NCBI GenBank assembly: GCA_003116975.1
Contig: BGKB01000035.1
Coordinates: 62,001 to 126,000 of the forward strand
Direction: 5' to 3'
Source: Aurantiochytrium sp. KH105
Taxonomy: Eukaryota > Sar > Bigyra > Thraustochytrida > Thraustochytriidae
DNA length: 64,000 nucleotides
In this document: piece by piece, positions 28,971 to 38,033 of the stretch
Position numbering within the stretch: the stretch's first letter is position 1
Layout of the letters: the number at the start of each line of letters is the position of its first letter
Position numbers and translations under genes: made by a program
The notes under the pieces: generated by a model
Database searches by the model: none
The model's input: the letters and a program-made list of their open reading frames with translations, nothing else
Told to the model about the DNA's origin: nothing

Positions 28971-30152
28971 CTAGGCCTTTTTTGTTTTTGAAAGAATGTA
29001 GTTGATGACAATGTCCGAGCTGAGGTGCGGATTGTCAACAATGGCAGGAACCTCGCCCTGAAGACGATCGACAAGGGGCATGCAGACGATGCAAGCCTTG
29101 ATCCCTGCGCGATGCATCCAGGCAGAAAAGCACACGGCCTCCATCTCGATGTTCTTGACACCAGCGTGCTGCAGACGCTCCAAGAACGCCATCTTGTCTT
29201 CATAGGTAAAGTCGACAAAGGCGCCGTCCAGTCGACCCTGATTGCTGTAAAAGCAATTCGCAGACATGGTCTTGCCAACGATAACATCGTCGAGCTCGTC
29301 CAGAGCGGTCACAATCTCTTGCGAAACGCCCGTCGGGTACTGTTTCTCCTTGCCGAGCTCGATCACTTCATGAAAGGGCTCGAGTTTCTCATTAAGAACC
29401 TCGGCACTGACCACGACCTTGCCTGGCTCGACCCCGATGCCGCCGCTCGTACCGATGCGAAAGGCCTCGACCTCATTGCATGGAACGCAGGCCATACGCA
29501 GCGCCATTACAAGCTCATTAACCAGAATGCTAACCGATGGGGCGCCCATGCCATGATTGACGACAATGACGGGCCCAACCTTGTACAAGGTGAATCGGGA
29601 GGTCGAGCTCACGCGCGTCGCCTTTGTGCCAATTTTCTTTTGCAAGGCAGTCGCGAAGCGACCCATGCGCTCCACCGTACCGCCCATGACGATGAAGCGA
29701 ACGTCTGCAAAGACTTCTCGCGCTCGTTCGTCCGTGAGACCAATGTGATATAGCACAGGCGCAAACTTGACCTTTTTCGCGTCCTTCCGGTGCTGTTCAT
29801 GTCTGGGCAATCTTGTGCTCGTGTCTGTCTCGGTGTCTTGCGCTACTTTTGCGCGCTTCGCAATGGGTCGCAGCAGCGGTGGAGGTCGCGGACTGGCGCC
29901 CACCTGAGCTTCGTCGCAAATAGCATAGTAGTCTGTGCCCATGTCGCCAGACGAGTGACCGCGCTTCAAAATCACCGGCGTCTGCCGGCCGCTATCGCCG
30001 CCATCGCTCCTCAAGTCCTCGCTCTTCTCCTGCATCGTTGCGCCTCGCACAACTTCTTGGCTTCGCCCGTCGCTCCCTGCACGGCCCGGCCGCAGATGTT
30101 GGATTGCAGACTGACTGTTCTCGACGACACTTACTCTTGACCTCCACGACAT
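28971..30152 (-). CDS. UPP1: Uridine phosphorylase
   Basis: The frame from ATG 30152 gives 393 residues; another in-frame ATG lies at 30035. The N-terminal 135 residues are polar and variable. The catalytic domain has MGGTVERM (phosphate site, family GGSxxRM), GTSGGIGVEPG (phosphate/ribose loop) and KNIEMEAVCFSAW (ribose/uracil site). These fit the animal-type uridine phosphorylases rather than purine nucleoside phosphorylases. It splits uridine with phosphate into uracil and ribose-1-phosphate, and acts in cytosolic pyrimidine salvage. GTAAGT occurs exactly after codon 6, and a 105-nt in-frame stretch ends in GATGCAG, so an intron 30134-30030 is possible. Either reading leaves the enzyme domain intact. 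Confidence 0.93.
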   Translation of the reverse strand: MSWRSRVSVVENSQSAIQHLRPGRAGSDGRSQEVVRGATMQEKSEDLRSDGGDSGRQTPVILKRGHSSGDMGTDYYAICDEAQVGASPRPPPLLRPIAKRAKVAQDTETDTSTRLPRHEQHRKDAKKVKFAPVLYHIGLTDERAREVFADVRFIVMGGTVERMGRFATALQKKIGTKATRVSSTSRFTLYKVGPVIVVNHGMGAPSVSILVNELVMALRMACVPCNEVEAFRIGTSGGIGVEPGKVVVSAEVLNEKLEPFHEVIELGKEKQYPTGVSQEIVTALDELDDVIVGKTMSANCFYSNQGRLDGAFVDFTYEDKMAFLERLQHAGVKNIEMEAVCFSAWMHRAGIKACIVCMPLVDRLQGEVPAIVDNPHLSSDIVINYILSKTKKA

Positions 30153-30476
30153 TCGGGCTTGACAAGTCCACCCATGTAGTATCGCACCGCCCCCTCATGA
30201 TGATGATGTCGAAACCGTGGCTGACGAGCGCAAGAGCGAGCTTGGTACACATCTCAATGTGCAGGTCATAGATTCTGCGCGTGCAGATGCAAATGTCGTT
30301 ACTATCATCCCATGTGAAGTTCTCGCGAGATTGCAAATCGACTCGTGGGGTGGGTGGGTGGTTGGATGGGTGTGACTGTGACCGCCGGCCACTGCCAGCA
30401 CGAATCGACACGAATAAGCAAAACCAAGTTTGTAGATTCCACGCTCAGGGACGAACGAAGACTGGGGCGCGCAGAA
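30153..30476. promoter_or_regulatory. Divergent promoter region UPP / TyrRS
   Basis: This is 324 bp between divergent starts. It includes a GGGTGGGTGGGTGGTTGGAT stretch at about 30348-30367, which is G-rich enough for a G-quadruplex. No gene is seen. Confidence 0.5.
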
Positions 30477-31889
30477 ATGCAGCGTGTACTGTCGCGGCTG
30501 CGTGGACGCAGGCTCCTGGCAGCATCGACGCGATCTGCAGACGCCGTGGGCTCACTGCAGCAGCAGCCGACATCGAGTGAACTTGGCGACGGCGCCAAGG
30601 CCTCGACGTGGTGGCAGCGCGACGACGACAGCGCCCGCGGAAGCGATGGCATCGTGCGCCTTGACAACGGAGACGTTTGCAGCGTCTACCTGGGCATTGA
30701 CCCGACTGCTGACGGCCTGCACGTAGGTCATCTCGTAGGCATCATGGCGCTCCGCGCCTTTCAGCGAGAGGGCTTTCGACCTCTTGCCCTCGTCGGCGGC
30801 GCCACGGGCCTTATTGGCGATCCAAGCGGCCGTGCCACGGAGCGCGCCATGTTAGAGACGAGCGATGTAGAGCGTAATGTGGAAGGCATCCGCGCAGACT
30901 TAGAGCGCGTCCTCGAGTTTGGCGGCAAGGAGCCAAATGCAGCGCAGCTCGTAAACAACCTTGACTGGTATCGCGGCATGTCCGCACTCGAGCTTCTTCG
31001 CGACGTAGGAAAACACTTTCGCGTGAGTGCGATGATGTCTCGAGAGAGCGTGAAGGCGCGTCTGGAAACATCTTCGGATGAAACGCAAGAGGGCCTCAGC
31101 TTTACGGAGTTCTCCTATCAACTTCTTCAAGGGTACGATTTTCTGCACCTTTACCGTACCGAGTCGTGCCGCGTCCAAATTGGCGGAAGCGATCAATGGG
31201 GTAATATTGCTGCAGGCACAGATCTCATCCGACGCGCCACAGGTGACACTGCCGAGGCCCTTGGTGTGACGGTGCCGTTGCTCACAAATCGCGCGGGCGA
31301 AAAGTTCGGCAAGAGCGCAGGCAACGCTGTCTGGCTCGCACCCGACAAGACGAGCGATTTCGAGTTGTACCAATTCTTCATGCGTGCAGAGGATGAAATG
31401 GTCGAGGATCTGCTCTACAAATTGACCGAGTTGCCTGAAGATGAGGTGGCCGCGATCGCCAAGGCGCATGGCGAGGCACCTGAAAAACGCGAGGCCCAAC
31501 GTCGTCTTGCGCAAAGTGTTGTGCAAATGGTGCGCGGACCGACAGGTTTGCGTCGCGCTGAGGTGGCCACTCAGGCGCTTTTTGGCGGCGACCTCGATGC
31601 TCTATCGGCAGAAGACCTCTTGAGCATTGACGCGCCTCGTGTCACGCTTTCAAGGGAGCAGGTTCAAGATCGAACTGCAATTGACGTTTTTGCTGCTGCC
31701 AAGGCTGTGGCCTCAAAGTCCGAAGCTAAGCGACTTGCTGCCAGTGGCGGTCTCTATGTTCAGAACCACCGGGTCCCCGACGCGTCTTACACGTTGGATC
31801 TCGCGCGCGACGCTGCTGAGGGTCGCGTTATATTGCTACGATCTGGCAAGCGCAAGTACACCATTGTCTCTGTGCAAGATGCCGAATGA
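30477..31889 (+). CDS. YARS2: Mitochondrial (bacterial-type) tyrosyl-tRNA synthetase
   Basis: ATG 30477 gives 470 residues. The N terminus (MQRVLSRLRGRRLLAAS) is an Arg-rich amphipathic presequence, so mitochondrial import is likely. A further in-frame ATG at 30366 lies in the G-rich promoter stretch and is less likely. The class I catalytic core has LGIDPTADGLHVGHLVG (HIGH motif near residues 82-85), the tyrosine/tRNA region GGSDQWGNI, and KFGKS (KMSKS motif near 276-280). The C-terminal 80 residues are the S4-like RNA-binding domain of bacterial TyrRS. It charges tRNA-Tyr in the organelle. It is of bacterial type, distinct from the cytosolic eukaryotic enzyme. Confidence 0.95.
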   Translation: MQRVLSRLRGRRLLAASTRSADAVGSLQQQPTSSELGDGAKASTWWQRDDDSARGSDGIVRLDNGDVCSVYLGIDPTADGLHVGHLVGIMALRAFQREGFRPLALVGGATGLIGDPSGRATERAMLETSDVERNVEGIRADLERVLEFGGKEPNAAQLVNNLDWYRGMSALELLRDVGKHFRVSAMMSRESVKARLETSSDETQEGLSFTEFSYQLLQGYDFLHLYRTESCRVQIGGSDQWGNIAAGTDLIRRATGDTAEALGVTVPLLTNRAGEKFGKSAGNAVWLAPDKTSDFELYQFFMRAEDEMVEDLLYKLTELPEDEVAAIAKAHGEAPEKREAQRRLAQSVVQMVRGPTGLRRAEVATQALFGGDLDALSAEDLLSIDAPRVTLSREQVQDRTAIDVFAAAKAVASKSEAKRLAASGGLYVQNHRVPDASYTLDLARDAAEGRVILLRSGKRKYTIVSVQDAE

Positions 31890-32483
31890 TCGCATGTCGT
31901 TGTGGATTCGATTGCACGAGCCCAGTAGCTCTGCCGCTCAGTAGCTCGTCCACCCCAACTTCAAGCTCACACATTTTTTTTAAGCTTGATTTTGACACAG
32001 TGCAAGGGGTTGATATGTTTCAGTTAGCGCGTATACACCACTTTGGGCCTATTGAGTCTCTATCAAAGTGCAAGCAAGACGGCTAAATCGTGTCTCACTT
32101 GTTTTGAAAAGATAATTTCATGGTTACCCATGGCTGTTTTCGTTTCTTCTCGATGTTTGCTTCGTTTCATGTTTTCATTGTCATGTCAAGACGACAATGA
32201 ACGAGCAATTCGCGAAAAGTATGACAAAAAAAATCAACATAGAACAATTTTAGACCCATAGCTCCAAGGGCAAACTAACACTCGTGTGCGGAAGGAGGAA
32301 GAGACGGCTCTACATGAGCCCAAATCTTCCATGTTTCCTAATCTTTAATTTCCCAAATAAATCTGATTTGGTCCTCCATTTCGAACGTTTGCGCGCGCAA
32401 ACAAACAGAGCCAGGGTGCATTCCGCTCATTCTTCTCTTCAGACGTTTCGAGCGAGTCTGAAAGCGAGCTTCGCATTCAATTT
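31890..32483. other. Convergent intergenic region
   Basis: This is 594 bp between 3' ends, AT-richer than the genes, with short A and T runs. I see nothing else in it. Confidence 0.5.
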
Positions 32484-33218
32484 TCATTCAAAAGGTTTTG
32501 GTTTTGTCAATCGACCTTTGACGTCGTCCCATTCTGAAGGCTTCATGCTAAAGTCCTGATGCTGCTCGCGCGAGAATCCGCACTCGCAAACGCCATAACC
32601 CCCTTCACTCTCAAGATTGAGAGTGAAGTTCCCACATGGCCTGGACGGCTTTCGTGAAGCTTCAGGATCGTGGCTTGACGACTCTTTCCTTTTCCGACGT
32701 TCCTCTTCGCGACGCTCCTCTTCCAAAGCCCTTTTTGCAGCGATCTTGTCATGCTCGAGCTTGTTGAAGCCACAAAAGCAGAGGCCATACTGCTCGCTGT
32801 TCAAGTCGATGGCGAAATGCTCGCAGGGCTCGGCAGGGCTCTCGATGGAGGATTTGGTGAGCTTTCTACTGATTCGCTTTGCAAAATTTCGCATGGACCG
32901 TCGAAAAGAGGACCTTTTGTCCTCGCTGCGATGCTCCTCCATGGCGAACCCGCATTCGCACATTCCAAAGCCGTCCTTGGCAAAGGTGAAGTTGTGGCAC
33001 GCCTGCGGCTTGGCAGGTTCCTCGGGCGGTGGTGGGGGCACCTCTTCCGCGACCTCATCCTCTCCCTCGCTGCCCTGCTCGGCATCATCCCGCGTCGCCA
33101 GCCTCGCCAGGTGGTCCGCCAGCGAGAAGCCGCACGTGCGGCACTGTCCAAAGGCCGCTTCCGAGGCGTCAAAGCTCTCGCACGCGGTCTTGTACTTTGC
33201 TCTCCGCAGCGTCGCCAT
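32484..33218 (-). CDS. Protein with four copies of a C-x2-F ... C-x-C-G-F-x4-H module
   Basis: ATG 33218 gives 244 residues. The sequence repeats one pattern four times: C13/F16/C26/C29/H36, C74/F77/C87/C89/H96, C132/F135/C147/C149/H156 and C195/F198/C211/C213/H220. The consensus is C-x2-F, 6 to 9 residues, aromatic-G-x-C-x(1-2)-C-G-F-x4-H. Three cysteines and one histidine per unit suggest four small zinc sites. The linkers are charged: an acidic/proline stretch after copy 1, a basic one after copy 2, and an Arg/Glu-rich helix after copy 3. There is no signal peptide or membrane span. I do not recognise the family and give no function; nucleic-acid, protein or lipid binding are all open. Confidence 0.75.
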   Translation of the reverse strand: MATLRRAKYKTACESFDASEAAFGQCRTCGFSLADHLARLATRDDAEQGSEGEDEVAEEVPPPPPEEPAKPQACHNFTFAKDGFGMCECGFAMEEHRSEDKRSSFRRSMRNFAKRISRKLTKSSIESPAEPCEHFAIDLNSEQYGLCFCGFNKLEHDKIAAKRALEEERREEERRKRKESSSHDPEASRKPSRPCGNFTLNLESEGGYGVCECGFSREQHQDFSMKPSEWDDVKGRLTKPKPFE

Positions 33219-34282
33219 CCTCCCCCGCCCCTCGCCCCTCCCTCCCCCTCGCCGCGCCGCCCGAGCGCTGCGCCGCTGTTCTGGCTTTGCCTTTCGCGCC
33301 TCTCGCAGCGGGTGCGGTCCAGGAGCCCGTCCTCGCTTTCGCGCCGCGATCGCCGGGCGGGGGTCGCTTTCGCGCCCGCGGTGCAGCCGGCCGCGGCGAG
33401 AAGGGCGGTCTGCGCGCGGGGCTCTCGCGCCCGCGCCTCGAGGTTGTGCGCGCGAGGCTGCTTTCGCTTTTGCTTTTGCTTTTGCTTCTGCTCTTCCGCT
33501 TCTGCTTGTCCGGCTCTGCTCTGCTCTTCCTGGTCTCTTTGATCAACGCCGCCCGCGCGTGCACCGGGTTCCCCCGGCGCGCCGCAGAGGCCCCGCGCAC
33601 CCCCCGAAGGCGCACACCCTTGCGGGCGCGCAGGGCGCCGTGGGACGGAGGCGGGGGGTCCGGGGCGAGTGTGGCGCGGCCCAAGCGAGGACTGGACTTT
33701 GGCCGAGCGCGCGCAAGGGGAGGCGAAAAAGTGCGCGTGGCGCGCACGGTGCTTGGCGAGCTGCAGAGCAGCTGCTGTCCGGGGGACGGCTGCGCGCGAC
33801 GAAGGCGACGAGGATGGCGAGAAGGCAGGCGTCCGCCTCGACCTGGCCGCGCGGGCGAGTCTAACCGGACGGACGCAATGCCCTCCTCTCCCTCCACGTC
33901 CTGACCCGGTGGGACCTCAGGCTCATCCCTAAAAGTAGAATCAACTCCTGGGATCGACGGGACGAAGCGGATTGGAACGCGTGTTCTCTCCTGCATCATG
34001 ATGATCATGGTGACCACGCCATCAAGCCCACCTTCTTTTTGTCCTTGTTCGAGACGTAAAGAACCCGGAACAGATCCAGGGTCTGTCTTTCTGTCAATCT
34101 CCAGCGCTTGGCTTATGCTGTTTGAGTCGGCCTTTTGTAGAGACATTTGTCATTGACTTGCCAGCCAGCCATGCACACACCACCCAAGCTAGCTAGCTCC
34201 TTTTTTTTGTCAGAAATCACGGGGATGGATGAACAAATGCGAACGACGGCTTGGCAGCGTTGAGCTCCTCCGTTGACGAAGA
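33219..34282. other. GC-rich intergenic region with a doubtful ORF
   Basis: This is 1.06 kb between two minus-strand genes. A minus-strand ATG at 34146 opens 325 codons that overlap the next gene. Its first 90 residues look ordinary, but the remainder is low-complexity Arg/Pro/Ser/Lys, as expected of GC-rich non-coding DNA. A GCTTTT-type repeat is at about 33460-33507. A small gene cannot be excluded. Confidence 0.4.
33460..33507 (+). repeat. Imperfect (GCTTTT)n repeat
   Basis: About eight units of GCTTTT/GCTTCT/GCTCTT lie in the 5' region of the CCCH-module gene. Confidence 0.7.
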
Positions 34283-35260
34283 TTACCCTTTTCCTGGCCG
34301 CTGTGGTTCCGCTTTCTTCAGAGAATTTCCTTTGGCCAGGCCTGCGAGATCCTCATCATAGGCACGAGCGCCCAGAACAGTGGCGAGACGAGCGGAATCC
34401 GCGACGGAAAAAAGGAACTGGATGCCATCGACCACGCACTGCTGCGAGACGCTTGTAGGTTGGCTGCAAGGCTCCTTGGATATGCCTTGGCGCCCCTGAT
34501 GAACGGCACGAACATCAAGCCGGACAACCTGCTCCACGGCGCGCTTCAGTTCCGCCACGGTACGGTAGAAGCGCGTCACGCCAGCCTGTACAAGCTCATC
34601 CATGTCTTGGTCAGCTTTGGTTGTAAATTCGACGGTCCACGCCAGATTCTGCTCCGCCAAGACCCAACTCGCAAATCTAGGTGTCTCGAGAGGCACGTCT
34701 CCTGGGACGAAGGGTTTGAGGTCTAGCACGGGCGTCAAATGGCAGAGATCAATACCTCCTACAATGACATGGCGACGCGAAAGGTCGACAGACCGCACTG
34801 TGGCAAGCGTAAGACCGATTGGATTGGGTCGATGCGGCGTGCGTGTACTCAGCGTGCCTGTGCTCTTGCCTTGCAGCAACGGCGGTCGAATTTTCGACGG
34901 TAGAATCACCTGCGCGTCCCCGCGTACCCAGGCCGCGACTTTTGACTTGTTGGTATTGCGCGAAAAGACAAAGACAATCCACACATGGCTAAAGGCATCA
35001 AGTCCCTCGAGAGCCGCGTCGCCAACGTGCTTGTGCAGCACAACGCGACCAAGCGTATCTGGTGCTAGGTTACCCTGACGTGGAACACCTCTTTTATTAG
35101 CAAAAACCGACTCGCACACGCCAATTTCCCGAAACGAGACGACCTGCTCGTCGTGCTCGGCGCCCGTGCTCTTTTGCTGCTCCGATTGCTTCTGCTGCTT
35201 TTGCCGCCCGAGACCCTGGTCTCCTCCGGCTACAGCGCCGCCATCTTCCGCGTCCACCAT
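34283..35260 (-). CDS. TRMO: tRNA (N6-threonylcarbamoyladenosine-37) methyltransferase TRMO
   Basis: The chosen start is ATG 35260 (G at -3), giving 325 residues. The frame is open for 144 codons more, but these would cross the promoter and start of the divergent exosome gene. After a Gln/Lys-rich lead, the TrmO/YaeB beta-barrel domain shows FREIGVCESVF, RQGNL, GLDAFSHVWIVFVF and RTPHRPNPIGLTLATV, all hallmark stretches of the family. It uses S-adenosylmethionine to methylate t6A37 of some tRNAs to m6t6A, which tunes decoding. The C-terminal part (about residues 200-325) is the extension seen in eukaryotic members. It shares a 253-bp promoter region with the MTR3 gene. Confidence 0.92.
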   Translation of the reverse strand: MVDAEDGGAVAGGDQGLGRQKQQKQSEQQKSTGAEHDEQVVSFREIGVCESVFANKRGVPRQGNLAPDTLGRVVLHKHVGDAALEGLDAFSHVWIVFVFSRNTNKSKVAAWVRGDAQVILPSKIRPPLLQGKSTGTLSTRTPHRPNPIGLTLATVRSVDLSRRHVIVGGIDLCHLTPVLDLKPFVPGDVPLETPRFASWVLAEQNLAWTVEFTTKADQDMDELVQAGVTRFYRTVAELKRAVEQVVRLDVRAVHQGRQGISKEPCSQPTSVSQQCVVDGIQFLFSVADSARLATVLGARAYDEDLAGLAKGNSLKKAEPQRPGKG

Positions 35261-35513
35261 CGCCGAGACAGACGCTGCGCCAGCCCAGACACACTCAGGC
35301 AAGACGCGCGGGCCTCTTGCCGGCACGAGTTCTTCCCTTCCTCCCACCACGCACGCACGCGAGCGAGCACGCGGTTCTGCTGGCTGGTGCTCGGCCGTGC
35401 GAGAGGTGCTCGCTGGCACAGCAGTGGCAAGTCGGGCGGGTCCTTGCTTGCCTTGCTTGGCTTGGCCACTGGGCAGCAGAGCAGCAAGGCAGCCAACCAC
35501 TGGCCTCGGCACG

Positions 35514-36389
35514 ATGGCCACCCTGTACAGGCCTCGCGTCGTGCGTCGCGCGCGGGACGAGACGCCCTCGCGCGGGGCGCGCATCGGCCCCACCGACGCG
35601 CGCTCCCACAAGCCCAGCGGCGCCCGGAGCGGTGGCATCGACACGGAGACGGAGGAAAACGAGGGGCCCAAGACCTTCGTCGAGGTCGACACCGGCGTCG
35701 TGGGCGGCGCGGCAGGCTCGGCTTATGTAAAGGTCAACGGCACTCGCGTGCTCTGCAGCGTGCGAGGCCCTCGTGCAATCAAAAAGTCCTCAGACTTCGG
35801 AGACGAGGGCGCTCTCGATTGCACAGTGCGCCTCGCGCCCTTTGCGCTCTATGGCGAGGCTGCCGGGCCAACCAGCTCCCGTAACGTAGAGACGCGGCGC
35901 ATCAAGCGCGAGCAGATGCTTTCGGGCGCTCTTCTTCGTGCAATCAAGGGAAGCATCCGTCTCGATCGCTTTCCTAAATCTGTGCTAGAAATTGATGCTC
36001 TCGTGCTCTCCGACGACGGTGCCGCTCCGGCTGTCATCCCAAGCTGCGCTTCTCTTGCCATCGCAGACAGCGGCGTAGAAATGAGAGACCTTGTCGCCTG
36101 TGCTCAGGTTGGCGTCTCTGACGCCGCTGGCAAGGGCGTTCCTTCTTTTATTTCGAGCCCGACCCTCGCCCAGCAGGCTGCCTGCTCCAGCGTTATGACA
36201 ATGGCTCTCTTGCCAGCATCAGAAACAATCTCTGATCTTACCATCAAGGGCACCGTGTCACACTCGCTGGCTGGCGAGACCTCCAAGCGATGCTTTGAAG
36301 GCTGCATTACGCTGCATCGCCAAATGCGTGAGCATCTTGTCGCCAAGGCTGAGCAGGCCTTTGCAGACCTGGAGGGTGAAGAACAATAA
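35514..36389 (+). CDS. EXOSC6: Exosome RNase PH-like subunit MTR3 / EXOSC6
   Basis: The chosen start is ATG 35514 (CACGATGGCC context), giving 291 residues. The longer open frame upstream would overlap the opposite promoter. The RNase PH fold is clear: GSAYVKVNGTRVLCSVRGPR, CTVRLAPF, FPKSVLEIDALVLSDDG and SGVEMRDLVACAQV. The last, with an inactive-type active site, points to MTR3 rather than RRP41 or a bacterial RNase PH. It would form part of the six-member ring of the nuclear and cytosolic RNA exosome. A 40-residue basic N-terminal tail precedes the domain. RRP42/43/45/46 members are alternatives but fit less well. Confidence 0.85.
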   Translation: MATLYRPRVVRRARDETPSRGARIGPTDARSHKPSGARSGGIDTETEENEGPKTFVEVDTGVVGGAAGSAYVKVNGTRVLCSVRGPRAIKKSSDFGDEGALDCTVRLAPFALYGEAAGPTSSRNVETRRIKREQMLSGALLRAIKGSIRLDRFPKSVLEIDALVLSDDGAAPAVIPSCASLAIADSGVEMRDLVACAQVGVSDAAGKGVPSFISSPTLAQQAACSSVMTMALLPASETISDLTIKGTVSHSLAGETSKRCFEGCITLHRQMREHLVAKAEQAFADLEGEEQ

Positions 36390-36612
36390 GTGAGAGAGCT
36401 CGCTCATCTCAGCAAGCTTGCCCTGGTAACGTTATTCAAGGACTGACTACTCGTAATCTAATCAATCATCGCGTCTTATGCTAGGCCTACAATCAAAATT
36501 GCTCGCGATTCGCGGCTCTTCCCCCACACTTGGATTGGAATCAAAAGGATTCTTCTTCAACTTCTCTCAACCGATCAGTTCGATTAACCTACTTATAATT
36601 ATTGCGTCCATA

Positions 36613-38001
36613 CTACAGTTTTCGCCGTGCTTCTTCCATGCGCCACGCGTGCCATCTTTCTCGACATCGCCGAATAACTTCTACGCATAAGGCTAATGTT
36701 GCGATGCCCAAAACAAAGATTGCAGCCAACAAATGTACACTTTCCATGTCCTGATTGTCCTCAACCTTGGTGAAGGCATCAAAGATGATCGCGTCCTCAA
36801 ATGCAGCAGACTCGTCAGGCGTTGGCACATCTTCCGCTAGAGTCGGGAGAAAACCACTTTCACGCACACCACTCAGCGGGCCTGCGTCAGCAATGACAAA
36901 GGACTCACTCTTTGTCTCTCGCATGTCCACTGCCTGGAGCACATTGGCGTCGCCATCATCATTGTCAATCTCGATGCCATCATCGCTATTGTCGACCTCG
37001 GGCAACCGAGGTTGCTCTGATTCGACGGAATTTGCACCACTCAAATCTTGCGCGTATAGTTTCACGGCTTCTTCCAAAATCAGCTCAATCATGTCCGTCG
37101 TGCCTGCGATGGCACTTGCTGGAACGCGAAATAGATCATGAAAATTTACAGGTTGGGCCTTGCCAGGAACTTCCAGCATGAAGGCAGCTCGAACGCCCGC
37201 ATAACGCTCCATCCAATCGACAGCAATTCCTGTATTTTTAGCATCAATAACATCGCTTCGCTCACGATATCTCAGCACGCCTTGTGATGCATGCGCTAAT
37301 TGCGTCGCCTCTGCGACGCGCACCTCAGACGCGTTATAGACGGGGAAGACCACCTTGGCGCAGCAGTGCACATCTAATACAATCCGACGTGCAGGGTTCC
37401 CCGCCAAGACGAGATCGCGTAGCGCACGAGCCTCGAGTGCCTCAAAAGGGTATTCACCTTGGTACAGCTCCGAGAAAAAGGCCTCCGGATTGCCAAATCC
37501 CCATGTCTCATTGGCAACGCCGAAATTACGGTTCAGATCGATGCCAGCAAACTTTCCGCCCCGTGGCAATGGAGTTCTTGTTCGACGCCATGACCGCTGC
37601 GTTGTTCGAGTATACGCATACCCGTCCGGATTCAAATTTGCCAAAAAGGCAAGTCGCACCGGAGAGGTCGCCAAGATCTCAGCAAGACGCTCGAAATGAC
37701 GGACCATGAGACACAACACCGAGGCTGATGAAATCCACTCGCGGGCGTGCATCCCTCCAATCATAAGGACTTCGAGAGGATCCTCGAGGCTGCGTTCTGC
37801 CCTCTGCATGGATTCCATGGTCACCGTGATTAAAGGTCTAGCTTCCGAAGTCCACGCTAATTCTTGGGCACGCACACTCACGCCATGCAATCCGTTCAAA
37901 TCTGACGCGATTCGCCATAATAGCTCCGCCGTTGAGTCATACCGAAGATACACGTTGCATGCCCGCGCTTCGAGAGCGCCGGCGGTCCCGGCACCGGCCA
38001 T
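36613..38001 (-). CDS. M14 zinc carboxypeptidase with C-terminal membrane anchor
   Basis: ATG 38001 gives 462 residues. Active-site residues are present: zinc ligands H85 and E88 (GGMHAREW) and H212 (LDVHC), substrate-binding N157-R158 (DLNRNF), and the catalytic Glu277 (FMLEVPG). The domain spans about 15-310. An acidic linker and one membrane span near the end (HLLAAIFVLGIATLALCVEV) follow, then a basic tail (RCRERWHAW). This resembles membrane-anchored type I carboxypeptidases, but no signal peptide or propeptide is visible at this start. The start codon is only 33 bp after the stop of the coiled-coil gene on the same strand. Upstream the frame is open for some 17 codons with no start codon, so a 5' exon may be missing. 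Confidence 0.85.
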   Translation of the reverse strand: MAGAGTAGALEARACNVYLRYDSTAELLWRIASDLNGLHGVSVRAQELAWTSEARPLITVTMESMQRAERSLEDPLEVLMIGGMHAREWISSASVLCLMVRHFERLAEILATSPVRLAFLANLNPDGYAYTRTTQRSWRRTRTPLPRGGKFAGIDLNRNFGVANETWGFGNPEAFFSELYQGEYPFEALEARALRDLVLAGNPARRIVLDVHCCAKVVFPVYNASEVRVAEATQLAHASQGVLRYRERSDVIDAKNTGIAVDWMERYAGVRAAFMLEVPGKAQPVNFHDLFRVPASAIAGTTDMIELILEEAVKLYAQDLSGANSVESEQPRLPEVDNSDDGIEIDNDDGDANVLQAVDMRETKSESFVIADAGPLSGVRESGFLPTLAEDVPTPDESAAFEDAIIFDAFTKVEDNQDMESVHLLAAIFVLGIATLALCVEVIRRCRERWHAWRMEEARRKL

Positions 38002-38033
38002 GGACGCCCTTTCTTTCTGGCAGCGCTTGTAAG

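Noticed and set aside
33029-33904. Plus-strand frame of 291 codons opposite the CCCH-module gene
   Set aside because: Arg/Ala/Pro-rich composition follows from GC content, and it is antisense to a frame with four conserved repeats.
33169-34146. Minus-strand frame of 325 codons from ATG 34146
   Set aside because: Most of it is low-complexity basic sequence and it overlaps the CCCH-module gene. The first 90 codons remain possible, but support is too weak.
35166-35513. N-terminal extension of the MTR3 gene by 116 codons
   Set aside because: Cys/Pro/Ser-rich, begins at a non-ATG and lies in the shared promoter with TRMO. The ATG at 35514 starts just before the conserved fold.
35261-35692. N-terminal extension of TRMO by 144 codons
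   Set aside because: It would overlap the start of the divergent MTR3 gene and begins without an ATG.
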